Source of the DNA: Chitinophaga sp.
Lineage (GTDB): Bacteria; Bacteroidota; Bacteroidia; Chitinophagales; Chitinophagaceae
Direction of reading: 5' to 3'
Assembly (NCBI RefSeq): GCF_017745275.1
Contig: NZ_JAGHZS010000006.1
Span: 186,001-250,000 of the forward strand
DNA: 64,000 nucleotides
Under the pieces are notes generated by a model. It did no database searches and was not told the origin of the DNA. It saw nothing but the letters and a program-made list of their open reading frames with translations. Each line of letters begins with the position of its first letter. Position 1 is the first letter of the stretch. This document shows, in pieces, positions 18,053 through 25,956 of the stretch. The translations under genes and the position numbers were made by a program.

Positions 18053-18071
18053 CATTGAATAAACTTATTAG

Positions 18072-18839
18072 ATGAAACAACTACCAAATATTCTTACCCT
18101 ATGTAACCTTTTTTGTGGGGCGCTGGCTATTATCTGCATCTTACATGCACCGGAGTATCGCGCGGAAATTAACGGTGCTGACTATACGATTATCACGCCG
18201 GAACCGGTTTACTGGGCTTCTGCATTAGTAGTGCTGGCCGGCATATTCGACTTTTTCGATGGTATGGTAGCCCGCCTGCTGAAAGTATCCGGCCCCATGG
18301 GTAAGGAGCTGGATTCCCTGGCAGATGTGGTAACTTTTGGGGTAGTACCCGGCATGATGCTATACCGGCTGCTCCGCAGTGCCTACTTCCAGCAACCGGA
18401 TGTTTTTGATGTTTCTCTCCTGAACCTGGCGCCGGCCTTACTGGTGCCTTGCTTTGCAGCTTACCGCCTGGCCAAATTTAATATAGACACCCGCCAGTCT
18501 GAAAACTTTATCGGTGTGCCTACCCCTGCAGTAGCCTTGCTGGTGGCATCTTTCCCATTAATTCTACTATTTAATCCTTTTAACCTGGCGCATTGGTTCC
18601 AAAATATCTGGGTACTGTATATCACCATCGGTTTGCTGTGCTACCTGATGATTGCAGAGATTCCGATGATTAGCCTGAAATTTAAAAATAAAAGCCTGGC
18701 AGATAACTGGCCTCGCTTCTTACTGATCGCTTTAACCATACTCAGCATACCTTTCCTGAAATTTGCGGCCGTACCATTTATATTCATTTGTTACGTAATA
18801 TTATCTGTTGCTGTACCGCCTAAAATACAAGCGGTTTAA
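18072..18839 (+). CDS. pssA: CDP-diacylglycerol--serine O-phosphatidyltransferase
   Basis: A 255-residue multi-pass membrane protein. The CDP-alcohol phosphotransferase signature D-G-x2-A-R-x8-G-x3-D-x3-D is complete in the segment starting FDGMVARLLKVSGPMGKE, near residues 63-85. NILTLCNLFCGALAI at the N-terminus is typical of the serine branch (PssA). It makes phosphatidylserine, the precursor of phosphatidylethanolamine, in the inner membrane. No psd gene is adjacent. It is followed 46 nt later by purS, which has its own -7 box. Confidence 0.93.
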   Translation: MKQLPNILTLCNLFCGALAIICILHAPEYRAEINGADYTIITPEPVYWASALVVLAGIFDFFDGMVARLLKVSGPMGKELDSLADVVTFGVVPGMMLYRLLRSAYFQQPDVFDVSLLNLAPALLVPCFAAYRLAKFNIDTRQSENFIGVPTPAVALLVASFPLILLFNPFNLAHWFQNIWVLYITIGLLCYLMIAEIPMISLKFKNKSLADNWPRFLLIALTILSIPFLKFAAVPFIFICYVILSVAVPPKIQAV

Positions 18840-18858
18840 CATTCTGGATTTTTTGATG

Positions 18859-18866
18859 TAGGTTTG
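18859..18866 (+). promoter_or_regulatory. -7 box for purS
   Basis: TAGGTTTG, an exact TAnnTTTG match, lies 19 nt before the purS ATG in the 46-nt gap after pssA. Confidence 0.5.
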
Positions 18867-18885
18867 CGGCAAAATTTCTAGCACA

Positions 18886-19131
18886 ATGACTTTTACTGCA
18901 CATATCAATGTGATGCCACTGAAAGAATTATTAGATCCGCAAGGTAAAGCGGTAATGGGTGGTCTCAAGAACCTCGGCCTGGGCCAGGTACAAGATGTAC
19001 GTATTGGTAAACACATTACTCTGCAAATTGAAGCCGCCAGCCAGGAAGAAGCAAGGCAGATCGCTGAGAATGCCTGCCAGAAGCTGTTGGCAAACCAGGT
19101 AATGGAATCTTTTGAAGTACAAATACAATAA
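18886..19131 (+). CDS. purS: phosphoribosylformylglycinamidine synthase subunit PurS
   Basis: An 81-residue protein with the PurS pattern: an N-terminal beta strand (FTAHINVMPLKELLDPQGKA), GGLKNLGLGQVQDVRIGKH, and a C-terminal helix and strand. PurS dimers bridge PurL and PurQ in the small-subunit form of FGAM synthase, the fourth step of purine synthesis. purL and purQ are not in the window, so the gene is separated from its partners here. The identification rests on length and the conserved core. Confidence 0.9.
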   Translation: MTFTAHINVMPLKELLDPQGKAVMGGLKNLGLGQVQDVRIGKHITLQIEAASQEEARQIAENACQKLLANQVMESFEVQIQ

Positions 19132-19137
19132 TTAATT

Positions 19138-19212
19138 ACGCAAGGAAGTAAAGGAGTAAAGACGCAAAGATTATTTTCCTTTGCATCTTTGCTCCTTTGT
19201 TTCTTTGTGTGA
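19138..19212. repeat. family B octad palindrome
   Basis: Arms 19138-19170 and 19178-19212 are imperfect inverted copies built on 8-mers such as GTAAAGGA, GTAAAGAC and GCAAAGAT. It lies between purS and rsmI, 6 nt after the purS stop. Sister elements are at 27283-27371 and 46627-46707. Confidence 0.7.
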
Positions 19213-19231
19213 CACAATACGGGCCTGAATT

Positions 19232-19900
19232 ATGAAATTATACCTCGTTCCATCTCCTATTGGCAACCTCGCCGATATCACCTACAGGGCTGTAAAAGTA
19301 CTGGAGGAAGCAGATTTGATCCTGGCGGAAGATACCCGTACCTCCAGCGTATTACTCCGGCATTATAATATCAGCAAGCCCGTTACGGCCTATCATCAAC
19401 ACAATGAGCATAAAATAGTACAGCACCTGCTGCAACAAATGCAGAGTGGTAAAACCATGGCCTTACTCACAGATGCCGGCACTCCCGGTATATCTGATCC
19501 CGGTTTTTTACTGGTGAGAGAATGCAGCCGCAACGGCGTTCCGGTAGAATGTTTGCCGGGTGCCACCGCCTTTGTACCTGCCCTGGTCAACAGCGGTATC
19601 CCTATGAACCGCTTCGCTTTTGAAGGCTTTCCCCCACTCAAGAAAGGTCGTCATACCCTCTTCACCAAACTGGCTACAGAAGAGCGTACCATCGTATTTT
19701 ACGAATCACCTATGAGGTTGGTAAGAACCCTGTCAGATCTTATTCAATACTTCGGCCCGGACCGCCCCTGTAGCGTAAGCCGCGAACTAACCAAGGTATT
19801 CGAGGAAAATAAACGCGGTACCCTGCAGGAAGTACACGATTACTACGCTGAAAAAGGCGTGAAAGGAGAAATTGTACTCGTGGTACAGGGAGTCGAATAA
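19232..19900 (+). CDS. rsmI: 16S rRNA (cytidine(1402)-2'-O)-methyltransferase
   Basis: A 222-residue tetrapyrrole-methylase-fold protein. The N-terminus LYLVPSPIGNLADITYRA and the following AEDTRTSSVLLRHY are diagnostic of RsmI. LLTDAGTPGISDPGF and PGATAFVPALVNSG are the SAM-pocket loops, and FYESPMRLVRTL and SVSRELTKVFEE complete the family pattern. It 2'-O-methylates C1402 of 16S rRNA in the decoding centre. It follows a family B palindrome and precedes the AlkZ-like gene by 78 nt. Confidence 0.96.
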   Translation: MKLYLVPSPIGNLADITYRAVKVLEEADLILAEDTRTSSVLLRHYNISKPVTAYHQHNEHKIVQHLLQQMQSGKTMALLTDAGTPGISDPGFLLVRECSRNGVPVECLPGATAFVPALVNSGIPMNRFAFEGFPPLKKGRHTLFTKLATEERTIVFYESPMRLVRTLSDLIQYFGPDRPCSVSRELTKVFEENKRGTLQEVHDYYAEKGVKGEIVLVVQGVE

Positions 19901-19978
19901 ATTTTTAAAAGCGTTGAAAATTGCTGACATACTGTTGTCACATTGGTACTGTTGTTTTGTGTTACAAATCATTTAGCC

Positions 19979-21070
19979 ATGTTACTGACCGATATTGCTG
20001 CTCAACGATTACTTCATCAGCAACTGCTTCACACCCGTTTTAAACAGCCACACCAAATCGTCGCTTTCTTTGGCGCCATGCAGGCCCAGGAACATGCTCA
20101 CAGCAAGTGGGGGATCGGCGTACGCCTGCCCGGCAGCACAGATGCTGCTATTGAAAAAGCAATCAGTAATAAATCAATTATCCGCACTACCGCTTTCAGG
20201 GGGACCCTTCATCTCGTAGCGCCCGCAGATGTACGCTGGATGCTGCAGTTGATTGCACCCGGTATGAAAGTACGCATGAGCAGCATGCGGAAAAAACTGG
20301 GGATGGATGACGCCTCCATTAAACGGGCCTGTCAACTGATCACCAAAGCGCTGAAAGGTGGTAATCACCTCACGCGTAAAGCGTTGGATACATATCTGCA
20401 GGAAAATGGTATTGCTACCGACGACCATCGCATGAACCACATCATTTACCATGCAGCACTGGATGGATTGATCTGCAACGGTCCGCTGAGTGGCAAGCTG
20501 TTTACCTATACACTCCTGGATGAGTGGTTGCCGGCATCCGCCAGCACGAAGCTTGAACGACAAGCCGCCCTGGTAACACTGGCCCACCGCTATTTTACCA
20601 GTCATGGCCCGGCCACACTGCCCGATTTTGCCAACTGGTCCGGGTTATCGCTGACCGACGCCCGTGCAGGGCTCGATGGCGCCCAGGCAGATCTCAAAGC
20701 CATCACCATCCATAATACTACTTACTGGATGGCGCCTGGCAGTATGAAAACGCCGCCTGATACGCATTTGCTATTACCCGGATTTGATGAATATTTTATT
20801 GGTTATAAAGACCGCAGCGCTATCATAGATCCCTCTTTCGCCAAAAAGGTGATGACGATCAACGGTATTTTTAATCCGATCATGGTCCATAACGGCGAGA
20901 TAATAGGCACCTGGAAACGCACTTTTAAAAAGGATACAGTAGCGATTACAGTGGAGCCATTTAAACCTCTGAAAAAGTCCGCCCTGAAAGCTTTTGAGCC
21001 TGCTGCAGAGCAATATGCCCGGTTTCTTGGTAATACCCTTACAGCATTCACGGATACGACTGCGAAATAA
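19979..21070 (+). CDS. winged-helix DNA-binding protein, AlkZ-like DNA glycosylase family
   Basis: 363 residues from ATG 19979 (MLLTDIAAQRLLHQQLL). The protein fits the HTH_42 (formerly DUF1006) family of tandem winged-helix proteins, with FFGAMQAQEHAHSKWGIGVRLPG, FRGTLHLVAPADVRWML and a C-terminal LLLPGFDEYFIGYKDR. The GAMQAQE segment contains the Gln-x-Gln catalytic motif described for AlkZ-type glycosylases, which unhook interstrand crosslinks or alkylated bases. The role is inferred from family knowledge. The true substrate is unknown, and an earlier in-frame codon at 19943 is unlikely to be the start. Confidence 0.82.
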   Translation: MLLTDIAAQRLLHQQLLHTRFKQPHQIVAFFGAMQAQEHAHSKWGIGVRLPGSTDAAIEKAISNKSIIRTTAFRGTLHLVAPADVRWMLQLIAPGMKVRMSSMRKKLGMDDASIKRACQLITKALKGGNHLTRKALDTYLQENGIATDDHRMNHIIYHAALDGLICNGPLSGKLFTYTLLDEWLPASASTKLERQAALVTLAHRYFTSHGPATLPDFANWSGLSLTDARAGLDGAQADLKAITIHNTTYWMAPGSMKTPPDTHLLLPGFDEYFIGYKDRSAIIDPSFAKKVMTINGIFNPIMVHNGEIIGTWKRTFKKDTVAITVEPFKPLKKSALKAFEPAAEQYARFLGNTLTAFTDTTAK

Positions 21071-21137
21071 CCCGTGTCAAAACATCAAAATACCCCAAAT
21101 GATGTTTATTTTAGCTGTTTAAACAAAAAGAAACGGA

Positions 21138-23027
21138 ATGAATCATCGGGTTACAACAGGGTGCTGTCTGGCCATTGCTATGCTGGCAGGCAGTTGGTTA
21201 CAACTAAGCGCACAGTCGGATCGCTGGCAACAGCGCGTGAAATATGCCATGGATGTAAAAGTAGATGCGCCAGCTAATCAATTCAAAGGTCAGCAACATC
21301 TGGAATATTTTAATAACTCTCCTGATACATTAAAGAAAGTCTTTTATCACCTCTACTGGAACGCTTTTCAGCCTAACAGCATGATGGATGTCCGCAGCCG
21401 TGAACTGGGGAAAATCGTGATCGGAAAAGACCGGAAAGGCAATGAACGCCGCGACTGGGACAACCGCGTACGTGATCGTATTTCCCAGTTGAAACCAGAT
21501 GAAATAGGCTACCAGAAAGTGATTTCCTTAAAGAGAGATGGTAAACCACAGGATTTCAAAGTAGTGGAAACCATCCTGGAAGTGCCGCTGGATAAGCCTA
21601 TCCTGCCACATTCAACAGCTGTATTTGATATGGAATTTGAAGCACAGGTGCCAGTGCAGATCCGTCGTAGTGGCCGCAATAATTCCGAAGGCGTGGATTT
21701 TTCCATGGCGCAATGGTATCCTAAAATGTGTGAATACGATTATGAAGGATGGCATGCAACGCCTTACGTCGCCCGGGAATTCTATGGAGTATGGGGCGAC
21801 TATGATGTGAAAATAACCATCGATAAAAAGTATGTACTGGGTGGAACCGGTTACCTGCAAAATCCTAATGAAATTGGTCATGGGTACGAAGCACCGGGTG
21901 TGAAAGTGAAACAGCCGGCGGGTAATACACTGACCTGGCATTTCATTGCACCGAATGTACACGATTTCATGTGGGCTGCGGATCCTGACTACAAACACAT
22001 CACGCAGAAAGTGGATGGATTTACTGCTCACTTTTTCTACATCGATAATGAAAACACGTATAACACCTGGCCTCAACTGGCAAAAATGATTCCTGCCGCT
22101 TATGCCTATATTAAAGCGCATTATGGTGCTTATCCATATGAGCAATACTCTTTTATTCAAGGTGGCGATGGGGGTATGGAATATCCCATGGGTACTTTGA
22201 TTATGGGTAATGGAAAGATGGATGGCCTCTATGGTGTTGCGATGCACGAATGGATGCACAGTTGGTACCAGGGTATGCTGGCTACCAATGAAAGCCTGTA
22301 TCCGTGGATGGATGAGGGTTTCACCACTTTCGCCGAAAACAATGTAATTCACAATACCATTGATTCGCTGAAGGGTACTAATGCTATGGAAAGTTCTTAT
22401 GCAGGTTATTTTGCACTGGCCAGCAGCCCTTTTGAAGAACCAGCCACTACACATTCCGATCACTATAATACTAACTACGGTTACAGCCTCACCGCTTATT
22501 CCAAAGGCGCGGTATTCCTGGAGCAATTGGGATATGTGATTGGCGCTGCTAATCGTGATGCAGGCCTGCTGCGTTACTACCATGAATGGCGTTTCAAACA
22601 TCCAAATGCAAATGATTTTATTCGTGTAATGGAGAAGCAAAGTGGCATTGAGCTGGATTGGTATAAACAATACTTTATCAATTCTGTGAAGCACATCGAC
22701 TATGGTATCGACAGTGTGTATGAAAAAGGCAATAAAACGATAGTACGCCTGCGTAAGGTAGGATACATGCCAATGCCAATAGATTTTATGGTTACCGATA
22801 AAAATGGCACTAAGGAACTGCATTATATTCCGTTGTCTATCATGTATGGAGAGAAGCCAAATGAAACACCTGCTATAAAGCGTGTAGTCGAGCCCGTTTG
22901 GTACTGGACACATCCAACGTATGAAGTAGAACTGAATGTTCCGCTCTCTAACATTAAAGAGCTGGAAATCGATCCCAGTCAGCGTATGGCGGATGTTGAC
23001 AGAAGTAACAACAAAGCAGTATCCTAA
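21138..23027 (+). CDS. M1 family metallopeptidase, secreted
   Basis: A 629-residue zinc peptidase with an N-terminal signal peptide (CCLAIAMLAGSWLQLSAQ). The gluzincin site is complete: H370-E371-x-x-H374 in MHEWMHSW and the third ligand E393 in MDEGFTTF, 18 residues later. GGDGGMEYPMGTLI is the M1 exopeptidase-type substrate loop (the canonical GxMEN is here GGMEY). The C-terminal part has beta-strands, and no T9SS sorting domain is seen, so it is likely periplasmic. It probably trims peptides from the N-terminus. It converges on the DinB gene, and a family A palindrome with 49-bp perfect arms fills the gap. Confidence 0.93.
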   Translation: MNHRVTTGCCLAIAMLAGSWLQLSAQSDRWQQRVKYAMDVKVDAPANQFKGQQHLEYFNNSPDTLKKVFYHLYWNAFQPNSMMDVRSRELGKIVIGKDRKGNERRDWDNRVRDRISQLKPDEIGYQKVISLKRDGKPQDFKVVETILEVPLDKPILPHSTAVFDMEFEAQVPVQIRRSGRNNSEGVDFSMAQWYPKMCEYDYEGWHATPYVAREFYGVWGDYDVKITIDKKYVLGGTGYLQNPNEIGHGYEAPGVKVKQPAGNTLTWHFIAPNVHDFMWAADPDYKHITQKVDGFTAHFFYIDNENTYNTWPQLAKMIPAAYAYIKAHYGAYPYEQYSFIQGGDGGMEYPMGTLIMGNGKMDGLYGVAMHEWMHSWYQGMLATNESLYPWMDEGFTTFAENNVIHNTIDSLKGTNAMESSYAGYFALASSPFEEPATTHSDHYNTNYGYSLTAYSKGAVFLEQLGYVIGAANRDAGLLRYYHEWRFKHPNANDFIRVMEKQSGIELDWYKQYFINSVKHIDYGIDSVYEKGNKTIVRLRKVGYMPMPIDFMVTDKNGTKELHYIPLSIMYGEKPNETPAIKRVVEPVWYWTHPTYEVELNVPLSNIKELEIDPSQRMADVDRSNNKAVS

Positions 23028-23028
23028 A

Positions 23029-23146
23029 AGCATAAAGCTGAAAGCATAAAGCATAAAGCTATTGAGGCGAATGATCATTGCGGATATTAACCTGCTTTGA
23101 TCATTCGCCTCAATAGCTTTATGCTTTATGCTTTCAGCTTTATGCT
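23029..23146. repeat. family A heptad palindrome, copy A2 (49-bp perfect arms)
   Basis: The left arm 23029-23077 and right arm 23098-23146 are perfect inverted copies over 49 nt, with a 20-nt loop. The heptads are AAAGCAT and AAAGCTG, then CTATT, the triplet GAG/CTC, and GCGAATGATCA. It begins 1 nt after the M1 peptidase stop codon and its last base touches the stop codon of the convergent DinB gene. Confidence 0.9.
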
Positions 23147-23713
23147 CTAAAATATCAGTTGTTGTAATTGATTTTCCCAGGTATGGCCTTGCAGCTCCTG
23201 GTTTTTTAAGCTGTTCAGGTGGTGCTGATTATGATGTGCGATAAAATACAACATTTCCCTGAGGGTGATTTTTCCCAGCAAAGGATGTGGTAAACGATAT
23301 TTATCCAGGTCAGCTTCTGACCATTGAGGAAGCCTGTCTGCTAATTTTTTCTTCTGGAGAAGAAAACCTTGTAGTAGTGTTGGACGCTGCGCAGGGTAAA
23401 TTACGCCGGGTTGATAGGCGTGGCCTGCTTTACGGCCGGTATTAAGTACGCGTTCGTAATCTTCCACCAGTTTATCGTAGGGGCGTGAAGGTGATTGGCT
23501 CACCCCAAAGTAGCGCAAGGTCACTTTCGGAAATGCCAGTGCACTGCTAATAGGCCGGATAGATTTGGTAAGATGATCGAGTTGCTGACCAGCGGACCAT
23601 TTACCGTAAGGGGATGCGGTAAAACGTATATCCGGCAACGTGTTGACAAAATCAACGAAGTTGTCAAAGCTTTCATTGAGTAGAGATTGAATCTCGTGCT
23701 GGTTCAGGTACAT
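23147..23713 (-). CDS. DinB family protein
   Basis: A 188-residue protein of the DinB/YfiT four-helix superfamily. His in SAGQQLDHLTKS (near residue 47) and the C-terminal FIAHHNQHHLNSL supply the usual three-His metal site. TLREMLYFIAHHNQHH is the most typical segment. Members include bacillithiol S-transferases and damage-induced proteins of unknown activity, so the substrate is not assignable. No signal peptide. A small inverted-repeat element (23762-23884) lies upstream, in the likely promoter region. Confidence 0.87.
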   Translation of the reverse strand: MYLNQHEIQSLLNESFDNFVDFVNTLPDIRFTASPYGKWSAGQQLDHLTKSIRPISSALAFPKVTLRYFGVSQSPSRPYDKLVEDYERVLNTGRKAGHAYQPGVIYPAQRPTLLQGFLLQKKKLADRLPQWSEADLDKYRLPHPLLGKITLREMLYFIAHHNQHHLNSLKNQELQGHTWENQLQQLIF

Positions 23714-23761
23714 AGGAATGAAGTTTTAGAGGATTCAAAAACACAATACCTGGCTTTTTAT

Positions 23762-23884
23762 TCAATATACCCGGGCCACTGCATATCCCTGAAGTTACAT
23801 CAGATTTGCGAGGCGGCCAAGATTTTGATACATATAAATTAATTAAATGTATATAAAAATGGGTAATTGGCCCGGGAATATTGA
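23762..23884. repeat. 123-bp element bounded by 17-bp inverted repeats
   Basis: The ends 23762-23778 and 23868-23884 are inverted copies matching at 16 of 17 positions, with CCCGGGCCA/TGGCCCGGG at the core. The AT-rich interior has an ATACAT/ATGTAT pair. There is no coding frame. The size and terminal inverted repeats resemble a MITE, but I see no target-site duplication. The rest of 23714-23908 shows nothing else. Confidence 0.5.
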
Positions 23885-23908
23885 TGTACTGTTAATAAAA
23901 ACTAAGAA

Positions 23909-24118
23909 TTATTCCAGTACCTGGCATAAAAAGCCTTGTTTTTGAACGAATTCAATAATAATATTCTCTTCCACCTGTAAGTCTGCAATGCGCAATACCT
24001 TATCGCAGTCGTCCAGGTCTACATGACAGGATCCAACGGAAAAGCTGGAAGCTATGGCCTGGATCATTTGTTGGCGCGCATCCGGGTTGTCTATATTGGT
24101 TTTGAATATACCTATCAT
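23909..24118 (-). CDS. small HMA-fold-like protein
   Basis: 69 residues from ATG 24118 (MIGIFKTNIDNPDARQQMI). An upstream open extension overlaps the neighbouring gene and is rejected. The predicted beta-alpha-beta-beta-alpha-beta pattern (IGIFKTNI, a helix, CHVDLDDCDKVLRIA, NIIIEFVQKQGFLCQVLE) resembles the heavy-metal-associated fold, but the metal-binding CxxC is absent. It is the last gene of a unit with an ECF sigma factor and a membrane protein: 11 nt separate it from the membrane protein stop. The function is unknown. A protein-protein or regulatory role in that stress unit is inference. Confidence 0.7.
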   Translation of the reverse strand: MIGIFKTNIDNPDARQQMIQAIASSFSVGSCHVDLDDCDKVLRIADLQVEENIIIEFVQKQGFLCQVLE

Positions 24119-24129
24119 CGCACAATGTT

Positions 24130-24555
24130 TTAGTGTGATTCGTTTGCTTCGCTGTTTGGTTTTCCTGGCTCTTTTGGAAAATCGTCTTCCCAGTATCTTT
24201 CCCAGGCTTCGCGTCTGCCTCTGCCAAAGCCGGGCCTGCAACGGTTACGGAGTGCTTCCCGCATTCTTTCCTGTTCTTCCGGCGTCATATGGGCCATTTT
24301 CTCTTTCAGTCGTGATTTCCATTCTCTTCCGCGGTTCCACTTATCATGATGACTATGCCATCCAAAAAGCAGCTTGCCTAACAGGAGTAATCCCAATGCC
24401 TGCCAGAAGGTAATAACAGGGCCATGAAACAGTTCGGGAATTAATAAGTTCCACAGGTACATGGTGGCAAATCCTATTACGGCGATAAATATCACACCGA
24501 GTACTAAGAATTTGGCGACTTTAGCGCCTTTCCCTCTGCCATATTCGTTTCTCAT
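24130..24555 (-). CDS. two-helix membrane protein downstream of an ECF sigma factor
   Basis: A 141-residue protein, no known name recognised. Two hydrophobic helices lie at about residues 13-37 (FLVLGVIFIAVIGFATMYLW) and 47-65. A highly charged tail of about 75 residues follows, rich in Arg, Glu and His, including WHSHHDKW and HMTPEEQERMREALRNRC. The MTPEEQERM stretch loosely recalls LTxxQ/Spy-like envelope sensors. It starts 18 nt after the sigma factor stop. Position suggests it could be an anti-sigma factor or a member of the regulon. There is no classical zinc-finger anti-sigma motif. Confidence 0.75.
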   Translation of the reverse strand: MRNEYGRGKGAKVAKFLVLGVIFIAVIGFATMYLWNLLIPELFHGPVITFWQALGLLLLGKLLFGWHSHHDKWNRGREWKSRLKEKMAHMTPEEQERMREALRNRCRPGFGRGRREAWERYWEDDFPKEPGKPNSEANESH

Positions 24556-24573
24556 ATCTTTAATAATTTAAAA

Positions 24574-25161
24574 TCAGTCGTTTAATAATTCGTTGTACAG
24601 CTCTGCCAGGCGTTCCCGAAGAAATAGCACGGCGTAGCGCTTCCTTGACAGCAGGGTATTTACCCCGATGCCGGTTTCTTCACTCATTTCCTTAAAGGAT
24701 TTGCCTTCCAGTTCATGTTGTAAAAACACCTGTCTTTGATCCGCCGGCAGCTCATCGATAGCTTGCATAATGGCTTCAGACATGATTTTTTTCATCATGG
24801 GCGTATCAGCTTCCTGGCTTTTGTCGGAAAGTAATTCAGGTAGAAATAATACTTCTTCGCCTTCTATCTCGCGCGTGTAGTCAGCAAACGGGGTTTCTTT
24901 CTTTTTGCGGAACCAGTCGGTAATTCTGTTGCGGGTTACCGCAAAAAGCCATCCGGTAATAGAGTCTACCTGGCTTCCCAACCTTAAATATTCAGTAAAT
25001 TGATAGAAAACGTCCTGTAAAATATCCTCAGCATCCGACGCATTATTTACCCGTTGACGGATAAAATGGAGCAACCGCTTGCGTTCCTGCTTTACGGTAG
25101 CCTGTATGCGTTCGTTTTGCTCTATGGCCATAATGTTATTTGTAAGGACCAGTTGTTTCAT
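24574..25161 (-). CDS. ECF-type RNA polymerase sigma factor
   Basis: 195 residues from ATG 25161; an in-frame ATG at 25131 (MAIEQNERIQATVKQ) is equally plausible. Region 2 shows DAEDILQDVFYQF and ITGWLFAVTRNRITDWFRKKK. Region 4 shows IDELPADQRQVFLQHELEGK, SFKEMSEETGIGVNTLLSRK and RYAVLFLRERL. Regions 1 and 3 are lacking, as in extracytoplasmic-function sigma factors. It heads a three-gene unit with a membrane protein and a small HMA-like protein, suggesting control of an envelope or metal stress response (inference). I did not find a second copy of its own promoter motif. Confidence 0.9.
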   Translation of the reverse strand: MKQLVLTNNIMAIEQNERIQATVKQERKRLLHFIRQRVNNASDAEDILQDVFYQFTEYLRLGSQVDSITGWLFAVTRNRITDWFRKKKETPFADYTREIEGEEVLFLPELLSDKSQEADTPMMKKIMSEAIMQAIDELPADQRQVFLQHELEGKSFKEMSEETGIGVNTLLSRKRYAVLFLRERLAELYNELLND

Positions 25162-25231
25162 CTTAATAAGGATGACGAAACAACAAAGAGGATATTTTAT
25201 GCGGGCAAAAAAAAATCAGGGGAGGGGTGAA

Positions 25232-25288
25232 AACAGCAGAGGCACAAAGGAACTTTTCTTGTATCTCCCTTGCGCCTCTCTTGCTTTA
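25232..25288. repeat. degenerate family B-like inverted repeat
   Basis: GCAGAGGCACAAAGG near 25235 is answered by CTTGCGCCTCTCTTGC near 25269-25284. The words resemble family B but the pairing is interrupted. It lies downstream of rsmG, 14 nt past its stop codon, and upstream of the sigma factor. Confidence 0.35.
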
Positions 25289-25301
25289 CTCCCTGGTATC
25301 A

Positions 25302-25931
25302 CTAGCTCTTCGCCAGTACTACAAACTTCTCCAGGAAGCTTTCTTCCGGGAATATATCATATACTTTTACCAATCTTGGTTTCACACCGCTATCGGAAAT
25401 TTCCTGTGCCAGGTCGCCACCTTTCAGGCATATCAGTCCCTTTTCGAATTGTTTGCCGGGTACGGTTGATTTCTTTAATACGGGCTTGCTCCAGCGCCAT
25501 AAATCGCCCAACGGGGCCACAGCACGGGATACTACGATATCAAATTTACGGTTCTTCACATCTTCTACGCGGCTGTGTGCAGCCGTCACGTTTTTCAGTT
25601 GCAGGGCTTCTGCCACTCCCTGTACTACTTTGATCTTTTTGCCGATGGAATCTACCAGGTGAAATTGCACTTCCGGAAAGAAGATCGCCAGCGGAATCCC
25701 GGGGAATCCGCCACCTGTACCCAGATCGAGGATCTGGGTGCCGGGCTGAAAGTCCGCAATAGCGGCTATGGCAAGAGAATGTAATACATGCCTTTCATAT
25801 AAGGACTCAATGTCTTTGCGGGAGATGACATTGATTTTTTCATTCCATTCCTCATATAATCCCTTCAGGGCTTCAAACTGCGATAACTGCGCTGGTGTAA
25901 AGTCGCTGAAATACTTTAAAATAATTTCCAT
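25302..25931 (-). CDS. rsmG: 16S rRNA (guanine(527)-N(7))-methyltransferase
   Basis: 209 residues from ATG 25931 (MEIILKYFSDFTPAQL), the usual family length. Recognised by the GidB pattern: WNEKINVISRKDIESLYERHVLHSL, then the SAM site ILDLGTGGGFPGIPLAI, FHLVDSIGKKIKVV, and VSRAVAPL. It N7-methylates G527 in helix 18 of 16S rRNA; loss gives low-level streptomycin resistance in other bacteria. The longer open frame runs into a family A palindrome and is rejected. The -7 box ends 4 nt before the ATG, so the mRNA may be nearly leaderless. Confidence 0.96.
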   Translation of the reverse strand: MEIILKYFSDFTPAQLSQFEALKGLYEEWNEKINVISRKDIESLYERHVLHSLAIAAIADFQPGTQILDLGTGGGFPGIPLAIFFPEVQFHLVDSIGKKIKVVQGVAEALQLKNVTAAHSRVEDVKNRKFDIVVSRAVAPLGDLWRWSKPVLKKSTVPGKQFEKGLICLKGGDLAQEISDSGVKPRLVKVYDIFPEESFLEKFVVLAKS

Positions 25932-25935
25932 AGCG

Positions 25936-25943
25936 CAAAAGTA
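25936..25943 (-). promoter_or_regulatory. -7 box for rsmG, very close to the start codon
   Basis: TACTTTTG on the minus strand matches TAnnTTTG. The predicted transcription start (25932) is one base upstream of the ATG. Confidence 0.5.
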
Positions 25944-25956
25944 GGCAGGATTTGCG

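Noticed and set aside
21612..23078. Long open frame (488 codons) antisense to the M1 peptidase gene
   Set aside because: The plus-strand frame has a signal peptide and a complete zinc site. The antisense frame has no motif and its composition is that of a shadow.
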